64,000 nucleotides of DNA from Arthrobacter terrae. Lineage in GTDB: Bacteria > Actinomycetota > Actinomycetes > Actinomycetales > Micrococcaceae. Below the pieces are notes generated by a model that was not told the origin of the DNA, did not search any database, and saw only the letters and a list, made by a program, of their open reading frames with translations. Of this stretch, positions 38,720 to 46,576 are shown one piece after another (positions within the stretch are counted from its first letter, which is position 1; every line of letters starts with the position of its first letter). The translations under genes and the position numbers were made by a program. The stretch is from the NCBI RefSeq assembly GCF_015708085.1, contig NZ_JADNYM010000004.1:62001-126000 (forward strand). The letters run 5' to 3'.

Positions 38720-40560
38720 GCGAACTGACCGAAAGCGATCCACGGCCCGATACCGCGGCCGGCGCCGGGGCGAAGATGTTCGGCAGCCCCGGAACCGTTG
38801 CACTGCGGGCGGACGGGCTGAAAATCACGTCCACCGCCGGCAAGGAGATCCTGCATGGCGTCTCCTTCAATCTGGTTGCCGGAAAGATCCGCGGCCTGGT
38901 CGGTGAATCCGGTTCCGGCAAAACCACCGCGGGTCTGGCCTGTATGGGCCATTTCCGTGCGGGGCTGCTGAACACCGGCGGCTCCGTGGCGCTGTACCGG
39001 GACGGGGAAGTGCTGGAGGTGCTGTCCTTGAACGACGCCGGGCAGCGCAAACTGCGCGGCGGGTCCATCTCCTATGTGCCCCAGGACCCATCGCTCTCGC
39101 TTAATCCGGCGATGCGGGTGGGCGAGCAGATCATGGAGGTTCTGCGCATTCACCGGCCCGAAGACTCCGAGCGGGACCGCCGCGGGCGGATTACCGAGGT
39201 GCTGGCCGAGGTCGGGCTGCGCAACGACAAGGCCTACCAGCGCCGTTACCCGCACCAGCTCTCCGGTGGCCAGCAGCAGCGGATCGGCATCGCCATGGCC
39301 TTCGCCTGCCGCCCCGCCGTGATGATCCTGGACGAACCCACCACCGGTCTGGACGTGACGACCCAGGCCATGGTGCTGAAAACCATCGGCGAGCTCACCC
39401 GCCGGCATGCCGTCGCCTCGCTCTACATCACTCACGACCTCGCCGTTGTGGCCGAACTGGCCGACGACGTCACGGTGATGCTGCGCGGCGACGTTGTCGA
39501 GGACGGACCGGCGAAGCAGGTGCTGTACAGCCCGCAGCACGCCTATACCCGCCGGCTGATCCGCGCGGTTCCGGATTTGGCCGGCAGGCACCGGATCGGC
39601 GAGGTAAACGCCGTCACCGGCGCCCACCCGATCGTCACCGCCGCGGGACCGATCGTCGACGCCGCTCACCCGATCGTCGACGCCGCCGGCACCGGTCCGG
39701 GAGCTCCACAGGGACCAGCATCGGGCAGCGAGCCCGTCAGCGGCACGCGCGCGGGAGAACGAGCAGGGCGCCATGCGCTACCGGTCCCACATGATGCGGC
39801 TCCGGCTACCGATAACCTACTCAACGCCACGGGCATCCGGCTTAACTACGGTCCCGCGCAGGTGCTCGACGGCGTCGATCTGCACTTGGGCGTCGGTGAG
39901 TCCCTGATGCTGTTGGGAGAATCCGGCTCAGGTAAGACCACTCTGGCCCGTTGCCTGGCCGGTCTCAACGACCGGTACCAGGGCAACGTCAGTCTCTCCG
40001 GGACACAATTGCAGCCGGGGGCACGGCAGCGGAGCATTACCGAGCGCCAACGGATCCAGTATGTTTTCCAGAGCCCCTTCTCGTCGCTGAACCCGCGCCG
40101 GACCATCGGCGAATCCGTGGCGGTTCCCCTGCAGATGGCGGGCCAGGATAGCGGCCGCCAGCAGCGGGCCAAGGTGCTGGAGGTTCTGGACCAGGTAAAG
40201 CTCGGTGCCGGATACATCGACCGACGGCCCGGTGAGCTCAGCGGCGGGGAGCGGCAACGCGCCGCCATCGCCCGGGCGTTGGTTAACGCCCCTTCGGTCT
40301 TGGTCTGCGACGAGGTGACCTCTGCCTTGGACGTTTCCGTTCAGGCAGCCATCATCGACCTGCTCCGCACCCTGCAGGTCGAAACCGGGATGGCGATGCT
40401 CTTCGTGACGCACAATATTGCCCTGGCACGGCACATTTCCCAGCGGATGGCCGTGCTGCAAAAGGGCAGGATCGTCGATGTGGGACCCACCGACGATGTG
40501 CTGGATCATCCGCAGAGCGATTACACCCGTGAACTCATCACCAACGTACCAACGCTTTAA
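38716..40560 (+). CDS. Fused double ABC ATPase (DppD-DppF type)
   Basis: A 614-residue protein with two complete ABC domains, so one polypeptide supplies both ATPases. Domain 1: Walker A GESGSGKTT (about 65), signature [15 protein letters not shown], Walker B MILDEPTTG. Domain 2: Walker A GESGSGKTT (about 401), LSGGERQRAAIARAL, LVCDEVTSAL. The linker (about 295-350) has internal repeats of the type HPIVDAAGT/GPIVDAA, encoded by tandem DNA repeats near 39610-39690. GTG overlaps the permease stop. Confidence 0.94.
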   Translation: MSELTESDPRPDTAAGAGAKMFGSPGTVALRADGLKITSTAGKEILHGVSFNLVAGKIRGLVGESGSGKTTAGLACMGHFRAGLLNTGGSVALYRDGEVLEVLSLNDAGQRKLRGGSISYVPQDPSLSLNPAMRVGEQIMEVLRIHRPEDSERDRRGRITEVLAEVGLRNDKAYQRRYPHQLSGGQQQRIGIAMAFACRPAVMILDEPTTGLDVTTQAMVLKTIGELTRRHAVASLYITHDLAVVAELADDVTVMLRGDVVEDGPAKQVLYSPQHAYTRRLIRAVPDLAGRHRIGEVNAVTGAHPIVTAAGPIVDAAHPIVDAAGTGPGAPQGPASGSEPVSGTRAGERAGRHALPVPHDAAPATDNLLNATGIRLNYGPAQVLDGVDLHLGVGESLMLLGESGSGKTTLARCLAGLNDRYQGNVSLSGTQLQPGARQRSITERQRIQYVFQSPFSSLNPRRTIGESVAVPLQMAGQDSGRQQRAKVLEVLDQVKLGAGYIDRRPGELSGGERQRAAIARALVNAPSVLVCDEVTSALDVSVQAAIIDLLRTLQVETGMAMLFVTHNIALARHISQRMAVLQKGRIVDVGPTDDVLDHPQSDYTRELITNVPTL

Positions 40561-40572
40561 GGAGGGATGTCC

Positions 40573-41571
40573 ATGGGTTCGATGCAGGACGCACGCGAGC
40601 CGGAGGCACAGGAGCCGGACGCACGGGAGACGACGGTCGATCAGCAGGGGTTTGACCCGCTGGGCCCCAGGGTCCGGAGCGCGGTAGTCGCCTCCGGCCG
40701 GGAAGTGAACTTCATCGATGAGGGGGAGGCAGGGTGGCAGCCGCTGCTGTTCCTCGGCGGCGCCGGAACCACCGTCCGCGCCTTTGGCCTGCTGGAGTTC
40801 GCGCGTTCCCTGCGCGAGCAGCTGCAGGTACGGGTGATATCCGTCGAACGCAACGGGCTGGGGCAGACGCCGTTCAATCCAGCGGTCGGTTTGGCCGAAT
40901 ACTCGGCGGACGTCTGGTCGCTGCTGGACAGTCTTGGCATTGACAAGGTCTCAGTAATCGCTATTTCCGGCGGCGGACCCTACGCCGCCCAGCTTGCCGC
41001 TGCCCATCCTGGCCGGGTGAGGTCACTGCATCTGGCCTGCGCCTTGTCCGAGACTCTGGACGGGTCCGGCGCACAGTTTGACGCGGGAGCCGTTGCCGTG
41101 GATCCGGTGGCCTGGTGGAGATTCCCGGCGGAGAGCCCCGTGCACCGGATCCCTGGCTTTGATGATTCGGTGGTCGAGGAGGCCGTCCGCGGCCTGTTTG
41201 CCCGCGGCCGGGATGTTTCACCCGACGGGCTGGTACAGGCTTTCGACCTGTACCGCACCGTGGCCCTGCCCGCACTGAGCGCTGTCGACGCACCAGCCTT
41301 TCTCTATTGGGGAAGTGCCGATTCCACCGTCCCGCTCGCTCACCTGGAAAGGTGGCGTTCGGCGCTGCCGAACGTGATTGAGGAGCGTATCTACGACGGC
41401 GAGGGTCATGACGTGCAATACCGGCACTGGGACCAGATCCTGGCCGATGTGGCGCAGCTGGGCCGTGTAATGGTGGTCAATGACGGCCGGAACACCATCC
41501 TGGCTGCCCCCGGCCGCGCCCAGGAGATACTCGACTCCGGGGGCTCCTTGGGTCTGGCTGCCTGGAGCTGA
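40573..41571 (+). CDS. Alpha/beta-hydrolase, possible acylcarnitine or choline-ester esterase
   Basis: A 332-residue alpha/beta hydrolase. Nucleophile elbow ISGGGPY, acid DSTVP region (GSADSTVPL) and histidine in GEGHDVQYRHWDQ form a plausible catalytic triad; LFLGGAGTTVRAFG is the oxyanion-side strand. Start ATG 40573 with AAGGAGGG 6 nt upstream; ATG 40567 lies inside that site. It is 12 bp after the ABC ATPase gene and ends the carnitine operon. Releasing carnitine from an imported ester would make sense here, but this is inference only. Confidence 0.82.
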   Translation: MGSMQDAREPEAQEPDARETTVDQQGFDPLGPRVRSAVVASGREVNFIDEGEAGWQPLLFLGGAGTTVRAFGLLEFARSLREQLQVRVISVERNGLGQTPFNPAVGLAEYSADVWSLLDSLGIDKVSVIAISGGGPYAAQLAAAHPGRVRSLHLACALSETLDGSGAQFDAGAVAVDPVAWWRFPAESPVHRIPGFDDSVVEEAVRGLFARGRDVSPDGLVQAFDLYRTVALPALSAVDAPAFLYWGSADSTVPLAHLERWRSALPNVIEERIYDGEGHDVQYRHWDQILADVAQLGRVMVVNDGRNTILAAPGRAQEILDSGGSLGLAAWS

Positions 41572-41714
41572 GTCGGCTGCCGGCGCTGGTTCGTCGGACC
41601 ACCACCAGCTGAGCATCGTTTACACGTCCAGCGGCCCAAGGTCTCCGGGAACCTGACGGTTCACGAAGAAGGAATTTTTGGCTGGTCGCGTGCGTCTCGC
41701 GTTATTTGAGACGA

Positions 41715-41764
41715 CCGACGGCGGCCCGGCCGCTCCCGGCGGAATGCCAGCCGTGCGCGCGGGG
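41715..41764. repeat. 50-bp dispersed repeat, copy A
   Basis: Matches copy B at 42678-42727 at about 43 of 50 positions by eye. Both open CCGACGGCGGCCCGG and share GGCGGAATGCCAGCC. Read on the minus strand both encode AGIPP..GPPS. Direct orientation, 963 bp apart. Confidence 0.75.
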
Positions 41765-41835
41765 TCTTTGTGCGGGCCGTAATTGTCATCATGAGCACCC
41801 TGCTGGTCATCGGGCCGCCCGGCGGCCGGAGCTAA
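41761..41835 (+). pseudogene. Fragment of a second DUF3817 gene (C-terminal end only)
   Basis: Translation of 41761-41835 gives GVFVRAVIVIMSTLLVIG followed by PPGGRS and a stop. The intact DUF3817 gene at 31.4 kb ends GVFALAVVVIMGTLLVIG then PPGGRS. Similarity also continues a few bases past the stop. Everything upstream of this last helix is missing. Confidence 0.85.
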
Positions 41836-42083
41836 ACGGACTTTCCGCGGGTGCCCTGATTGACCATTTTCCGGTGCAGAGTTGGTCGCGTACATCGGGC
41901 CGTCGTTCAGGCCTGGTTCCCGGGCACGAACCCTCAGCTCAACGAAGTGGCACCGGCCCGGATTGTTCGGGGGCGGTGAGTTGCTTCCTCCAGCCGCGTG
42001 GGCATGGCCGGGATTAGAGTGTGCGCTGAAACGGAGGAGTCCCGGGACCCTGGGACGACGCAGAGGGTAGCTTGCTAGACGGT

Positions 42084-42470
42084 CTACGTCGGTAAGAGTG
42101 CGTTGAACACCGGTTCACGGCGCCACTTCTTGGGCCTAGGACGGGGCGCATTCCGTCGATATTGGTTCCAGTAGTGACCGGAGAGCGCCATGCCCGCCAG
42201 CTGAGCCTTGACATAACCGGCAAAATTCGGTGCGTTAGCATCAACCAGAACGGCCGGTAGCGTTTTGGATCCTGGCCGAGTTGCCCAATAGCTGCACTGC
42301 TTCTTGATTGCCGCTAAAACCGCGTCAGGTCGCCGCTCTACCGTGAGGGAGAGCATGTCATCCGGAAAATTCTTCAAATCTTTGTAGTTTGCCGTCACCA
42401 GATAGTCGACATGTCAATGCGCGGCTGCCGCGAGCACGTGAACGAGCGTGGCCCCAGGTTGCATCGGCTC
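42084..42470 (-). pseudogene. PIN-domain toxin remnant
   Basis: On the minus strand the frame reads PGATLVHVLAAAAH, a TGA where the family has Trp, then HVDYLVTANYKDLKNFPDDM and a C-terminal region ending at 42084. VTANYKD is the late PIN-domain signature of VapC-like RNases. The N-terminal half with the first catalytic acids is deleted, and an in-frame TGA interrupts the rest, so it cannot be an active nuclease. Its putative antitoxin remnant lies just upstream. Confidence 0.75.
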
Positions 42471-42508
42471 AGCCTATGCGATTCTCGAGGCCACGCCTAC
42501 GACGACAA

Positions 42509-42728
42509 CTAGTCCTGATTGAAACCCAAGGAGTCTTCCAGCTCCCGAAGCTCGTCGAACGAATTACGTTGTTTGCCCACGTGCTCCGCCACCCGGTGAA
42601 AGCCCGCCAGCGCGGCCCACATTTGTGAAACCGGTGTCGAACCTCGACAGGAAGGCATCGTTGGTGGTCGGCAACGGCCGACGGCGGCCCGGTCACCTCC
42701 GGCGGAATGCCAGCCATGTGCGCGCGGT
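42509..42728 (-). pseudogene. Antitoxin-like remnant upstream of the PIN fragment
   Basis: One frame (42509-42622) encodes MWAALAGFHRVAEHVGKQ then RNSFDELRELEDSLGFNQD and a stop. The frame just upstream reads DAFLSRFDTGFT, so a one-base slip separates the two halves. The reading overlaps the 50-bp repeat copy B at its 5' end. Position directly ahead of the PIN remnant suggests its antitoxin; the family itself is not recognised. Confidence 0.5.
42678..42727. repeat. 50-bp dispersed repeat, copy B
   Basis: Second copy of the element at 41715-41764 in the same orientation. It ends 11 bp before the start codon of the LLM oxidoreductase, so it may carry or disturb that gene's upstream region. Confidence 0.75.
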
Positions 42729-42738
42729 TGGACAGCAT

Positions 42739-43824
42739 ATGAAGCGAATAGGTTTCCTCTCCTTTGGCCATTGGGGTCCGCTCCAGGGCTCCGGCACCCG
42801 CACCGCCGCGGATGCGCTGCTGCAAAGCATCGATCTGGCCGTGGCCGCGGAGGAACTGGGCATCGACGGCGCCTTCTTCCGGGTGCATCACTTTGCCCGG
42901 CAACTGGCCTCTCCGTTCCCCTTGCTGGCCGCGATCGCCGCGAAGACCAGCCGGATCGAAATGGGCACCGCCGTGATTGACATGCGCTACGAGAATCCGC
43001 TGTATATGGCGGAGGAAGCCGCTGCCACTGACCTGATCAGCGCCGGGCGGCTGCAGCTGGGCATTAGCCGCGGTTCACCCGAGCCCGCCCTTGATGGACC
43101 GGCATCGTTTGGCCACGTTCCGCTGCAGGATGAGACGCCGGCGGATATGGCGCGCCGGCACACGGAAGAATTCCGGCACGCCCTTACCGGTGGCGGTATT
43201 GCCCGCGCGGGCACGGGCTACCACGGCGGTGGTCCGGCCGCCCTGCTGCCGGTCCAGCCGTCGTCGCCCGGGCTGGGGGAGCGGATCTGGTGGGGCGCCG
43301 GAACCCGCGCAACCGCCGTGTGGGCAGCCGAGCAGGGGATGAACCTGATGAGTTCCACCCTGCTCACCGAGGACACCGGAGTGCCGTTCGACCAGCTGCA
43401 GGCCGAGCAGCTGCGGCTGTTCCACGGGACCTGGAACCAGGCCTGGAACGGTGCTGGTGCCGGCCATGGGCGCCGGCCTCTGACCTCGGTCAGCCGCAGC
43501 GTGCTGCCCGTGGTCGACGACGAGGACCGCTACTACTTTGGGCAGCAGGGGCCGGCGGACAATCATGACCAGGTCGGGGTGCTTGACGGCGCCATGTCCC
43601 GGTTCGGCAAGAGCTACATCGGCGAGCCGGACGTGCTGGCCGAACAGCTGGCCGCCGACGAGGCCGTGCAGGCCGCCGATACGCTGCTGCTGACCGTGCC
43701 GAACCAGCTGGGCGTGGCGTACAACGCCAAGCTGCTGGCCAACGTCGCGAAGTACATTGCCCCGGCGCTCGGCTGGACGGCGGCGGCGTCGGCTGCCGGC
43801 GAGGCTCACGGACCTGTCCGGTAG
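42739..43824 (+). CDS. LLM-class flavin-dependent oxidoreductase
   Basis: Luciferase-like monooxygenase of 361 residues, FMN or F420 dependent. It opens MKRIGFLSFGHWGP; landmarks are DGAFFRVHHFARQLASPFPL, SRIEMGTAVIDMRYENP and RLQLGISRGSPEPA. ATG 42739 is chosen over upstream codons because family similarity begins there; no strong ribosome site is visible. It follows the debris region and could once have been linked to the carnitine operon. Substrate unknown. Confidence 0.9.
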   Translation: MKRIGFLSFGHWGPLQGSGTRTAADALLQSIDLAVAAEELGIDGAFFRVHHFARQLASPFPLLAAIAAKTSRIEMGTAVIDMRYENPLYMAEEAAATDLISAGRLQLGISRGSPEPALDGPASFGHVPLQDETPADMARRHTEEFRHALTGGGIARAGTGYHGGGPAALLPVQPSSPGLGERIWWGAGTRATAVWAAEQGMNLMSSTLLTEDTGVPFDQLQAEQLRLFHGTWNQAWNGAGAGHGRRPLTSVSRSVLPVVDDEDRYYFGQQGPADNHDQVGVLDGAMSRFGKSYIGEPDVLAEQLAADEAVQAADTLLLTVPNQLGVAYNAKLLANVAKYIAPALGWTAAASAAGEAHGPVR

Positions 43825-43964
43825 CCCGGCGACCTGCGTTAGTTCCCGATATCAGCATCATGGCGGTCGAACTATCCGCCGAAACGCGCGAGGACGGCCG
43901 CGTCCTGCTACACCTTGACGGATCAGCGCAATGTGCACACACTGTACATACAAAGGAGAATGCG

Positions 43965-44261
43965 ATGAGTACCAGTTCCCTCCATCCCAAGCCCGTACGA
44001 AGCCAGCGCATCAACGTCAGGGCTACGCCGCGCCAGGAACAGCTGCTGCGCCGGGCCGCTGAAGCTACAGACCGCTCCATGACGGATTTCATCTTGGAAA
44101 GTGCCAGCGTGGAGGCGGAGAGAATACTGGCCGATCGCCTGTGGTTCGTCGCAGACGAGCCGCAATGGGCCGAGTTCAAGCGGCTGCTGGAACTTCCTTT
44201 GACATCCACCGCCAAACTGGCCAAGCTGGCGCGCCGCCCAAGCCCGTTCCAGGGAGAATGA
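43965..44261 (+). CDS. tacA: DUF1778 antitoxin (TacA-like, ribbon-helix-helix)
   Basis: A 98-residue antitoxin. The N-terminal RHH DNA-binding region reads SQRINVRATPRQEQLLRRAA and RSMTDFILESA; the C-terminal tail should bind and block the GNAT toxin. ATG 43965 follows AAAGGAGAA. A TGTGCACA palindrome (43932-43939) upstream could be its operator. Its stop overlaps the toxin ATG (ATGA). The gene looks intact. Confidence 0.9.
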   Translation: MSTSSLHPKPVRSQRINVRATPRQEQLLRRAAEATDRSMTDFILESASVEAERILADRLWFVADEPQWAEFKRLLELPLTSTAKLAKLARRPSPFQGE

Positions 44262-44783
44262 GCCACGCATCGCCTGACGCGCCTCGGAAGCTGCTGCGCA
44301 CCGATAACCGTGACGCCTTCGCTTGGGGGGCTGCGGAACTGGACGAGTGGCTTCGCAGGTACGCCTTCCAGAATCAGCGCGCGAACAGCGCAGTCACCTA
44401 TGTAGCCTGCGACGGGAAGTCCGTGGTCGGCTACTACGCGATAGCCGTCGGGGCGGTTGCAAAGCAGGGAGCTCCGCCGGCAATAACTAAAGGTGGCCCC
44501 TCGGATATACCCTGCATTCTTCTGGCCCGGCTAGCAGTGGACAAGCGGTATCAAGGCACCGGGCTCGGGGCGGGACTCCTTCAGGATGCATTGAAGCGCG
44601 CGGTGTTGGTGCGCGAAAGCATCGGGGGGAATGGCTGTGCTTATCCATGCTCGCGATGCCGCCACCTGGTCATTTCACGACCGTTACGTGGACGCACATC
44701 CTTCCCCGTTGGATGACCTGCAGCTCATGATTCCCATGAAGGCTCTGCGCGCCGAGTTCGCTGGTTTCCTGCCAGGCCGCTGA
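44258..44783 (+). pseudogene. tacT: GNAT acetyltransferase toxin (TacT-like), frameshifted
   Basis: TacT-type toxins acetylate aminoacyl-tRNA and stop translation. The first ~125 codons are normal: LLRTDNRDAFAWGAAELDEWL and the acetyl-CoA loop RYQGTGLGAGLLQDAL. In the GGGGGG run near 44623-44630 the frame slips. Removing one G restores SIGGMAVLIHARDAA and continues to LDDLQLMIPMKAL, with a stop at 44781-44783. As written, the product ends at 44716 with an unrelated tail and lacks the last strands. This is either a true inactivating indel or a homopolymer read error. Confidence 0.8.
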
Positions 44784-44948
44784 ATACCGAATAGCGGCTA
44801 CCCGCGGCAGGCAGTCCGTCTCCTCGTCCACATGGATGAAGTGCCTGCCGTGCCGCTCGTCCAGACGTTGAGGGACGACGGCGTCAGGCTGGTTCCGGTG
44901 CCGGCGTAACCGGAGCGGCTGGCCTGACGACGGGAGTTGCTGTTCATC

Positions 44949-45050
44949 TTCGAAGCAGTCGACGACGACTTCTCCCCCGGACGTGTCGGCGCGGCAGGTC
45001 GCTCCGCCCGATCTCCGCCGCCCCACCACCAGGCTGAGCGCCGCCGCCAT
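44949..45050 (+). pseudogene. Scrap of a PLD-helicase (DUF3427) gene 5' region
   Basis: Two patches match the intact gene at 51.7 kb: TTCGAAGCAGTCGACGACGA versus its TTCGAAAAGGTCGACGACGA, and ATCTCCGCCGCCCCACCACC shared exactly. About 110 bp between them in the intact gene are missing. The rest of 44784-45170 holds nothing else I can support. Confidence 0.65.
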
Positions 45051-45170
45051 GGCTTTTCGCCCTCAGCAAGGAAAATGCAGCTTCAGCAGTTTCATCCCGA
45101 CATACTCTTAGCCGAAGGCTACGGAGCGGGCGCCAGCGGTTTCGGGGTTATGTACGTTCTGTACAGTGAA

Positions 45171-45186
45171 AAGCTAGTATTAGCTT
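45171..45186 (+). promoter_or_regulatory. Palindromic operator at the phd/relE promoter
   Basis: AAGCTA-GTAT-TAGCTT is a perfect 6-bp inverted repeat ending directly before the antitoxin ATG. It includes TAGTAT (45175-45180), a -10 box 6 nt from the start. This suits antitoxin autorepression on a leaderless transcript. Confidence 0.65.
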
Positions 45187-45453
45187 ATGAGTGAGATGAG
45201 CGTGACGGACGCACGGAGTCGCTTGTCCGAAGCGGTTGATACAGCCCGGGTCAAGCATGAACCGGTTTACCTGTTGCGCCACGGCCGACGGGTCGCTGCT
45301 TTGATAGATGCAGAGGACCTCGCCAACCTAATTGAGGCTGCCGAGGATCTGGACGATCTGAAAGCCGCAAACGCAGCCCGGACGGAGATGGCTGAAAGCG
45401 GCCAAGGCCCCATCCCTTGGGAGGAAGTTAAGGCAGAACTCGGCCTCACATGA
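45187..45453 (+). CDS. Phd/YefM-family antitoxin
   Basis: An 88-residue antitoxin. The N-terminal DNA-binding domain reads SVTDARSRLSEAVDTA and PVYLLRHGRRVAALI; the acidic C-terminal half (DLANLIEAAEDLDDLKAA) would wrap the toxin. An internal ATG at 45196 is a second possible start. It overlaps the toxin ATG by 4 bp. The gene looks intact although its toxin partner is frameshifted. Confidence 0.9.
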   Translation: MSEMSVTDARSRLSEAVDTARVKHEPVYLLRHGRRVAALIDAEDLANLIEAAEDLDDLKAANAARTEMAESGQGPIPWEEVKAELGLT

Positions 45454-45712
45454 CTTACGCCGTGCAGATCGCACCGGCAGCCGCACGCCAATTGCGCAAG
45501 CTGCCTCCTGAGTCTCGCCGGCGAATTCAAGCAGCGATCGAGTTGCTCGCTGTTACGCCACGCCCTCGGGGACGAAAAAGCTCGCCGGGAACACGGGAGA
45601 TTGGCGTATCAGGACCGGAGATTACCGGGTCGTCTATGAAATTCATGACGATCGGCTTGTTGTTCTGGTCATTGCTGTGGGCCACCGACGCGGGATTTAC
45701 CAGTCGATTTAA
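45450..45712 (+). pseudogene. RelE/ParE-family toxin, frameshifted
   Basis: The first ~40 codons read YAVQIAPAAARQLRKLPPE and RRRIQAAIELL, then the frame breaks at CTCGGGGACG (about 45567-45576). Adding one G restores KLAGNTGDWRIRTGDYRVVY and VVLVIAVGHRRGIYQSI with a stop at 45710-45712. That restored end is the normal RelE catalytic C-terminus (GDYRVVY, GHRR). As written the frame runs on into the 658-bp repeat and ends at 45848. Confidence 0.85.
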
Positions 45713-45739
45713 AGGTCAATCTCGTGCTCGACTGCCTCG

Positions 45740-46372
45740 TCAGATGGCGGGCGAATTCGGGCCCTTCCTAAGCTTGTGGTTTCGAAACCCGTGGTGCTTG
45801 TCCCCGAGTCCTGGCACGTGGACGTTTGCGAATGGAGCCACACGGTAGGGATCATAAAGTCCGGTTTTTAGCTCGCCAGGAAGACGATCAGCAAAACCAC
45901 GGATCATCTTGGCCTCAATGGCGTGGACATCGCCATCGGCCGGAGCGTAGTGGACGAATAGGGACGGCAGGGCCCGAAGCGCCTTGAGCCACCACCCGCC
46001 ACTGTGCGGAGACCTCGCGCCGATAAGTGTCGAGTGGTACTGCTGGATGCGCTTTGACAGAGACGTTCCCGCGAGCCCAATGTACAGAACCGGCTCGTCG
46101 GCCAGCCAGAATTGTTGAAGACGCGCCTCAAATGCAAGTGCGGTGGCGGCCTGAGCATCTATTGAAAAGTCACCGCATATCTTCACGAGGTCTTCGTAAG
46201 CCTGATTGTCAAAGGGCAATTGCGGGATGCCACTGGCCGTGGAATGAATGTCGGACGTTGTCGAGACCACGTAGACTCCCGGGCGATCTTCGGGCACGCG
46301 CTCACCCCAGTGGACACATCCTGCGGGCCTAAGCGAGGCATCGCCGAATACTTCATCAACGGAAACTGGCAT
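45740..46372 (-). CDS. Truncated copy of the GIY-YIG-like nuclease gene
   Basis: A 210-residue product identical to the first 210 residues of the gene at 50636-51619. It carries the full GIY-YIG-like domain (GVYVVST, LYIGLAG, and a Glu in VHAIEAKMI). The copy lacks the C-terminal ~117 residues and ends with a TGA created at the repeat junction. The -10 box TAGACT is retained, so it may be expressed. It lies inside the 658-bp direct repeat. Confidence 0.7.
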   Translation of the reverse strand: MPVSVDEVFGDASLRPAGCVHWGERVPEDRPGVYVVSTTSDIHSTASGIPQLPFDNQAYEDLVKICGDFSIDAQAATALAFEARLQQFWLADEPVLYIGLAGTSLSKRIQQYHSTLIGARSPHSGGWWLKALRALPSLFVHYAPADGDVHAIEAKMIRGFADRLPGELKTGLYDPYRVAPFANVHVPGLGDKHHGFRNHKLRKGPNSPAI

Positions 46373-46400
46373 GTGGCGAGTCTAAAGGAAACAAGCCGCA
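45743..46400. repeat. 658-bp direct repeat, copy 1
   Basis: Identical by eye to 50990-51647 (offset 5247) over the segments I compared, with identical translation. Similarity weakens but continues to about 46420. It starts 30 bp after the relE toxin fragment. No terminal inverted repeats or transposase are seen. Confidence 0.92.
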
Positions 46401-46576
46401 TACTGCTCTTGCCTCCGCGCGTTATCGCACCTGCTCGTGCGGAAATGCGGCTGAACGAATTCAGCCCTGACAGGCTGGACAGATTCTCGAACAACGTTGC
46501 CGGCGACCATCCGGCCACCGCACGCCACTCTAAAATCGTCCTCACCTCCGCAACCTGCAGGACCTTGAGGACGCGG

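Larger units (their letters stand above)
41572..42083. other. Gene-poor mosaic region after the carnitine operon
   Basis: No intact gene is supported. The stretch holds a 50-bp repeat copy (41715-41764) joined directly to a fragment of a DUF3817 gene (41761-41835). The remainder (41836-42083) is unrecognised. It looks like debris from duplication and deletion. Confidence 0.6.

Noticed and set aside
41588-41618. Another scrap of the PLD-helicase gene (ACCACCACCAG match)
   Set aside because: The match is about a dozen GC-rich bases and could easily be chance.
44250-45712. G-run frameshifts in the two toxins as a phase-variation system
   Set aside because: Runs of only 4-6 G are short for contingency loci; sequencing error or plain inactivation is simpler without population data.
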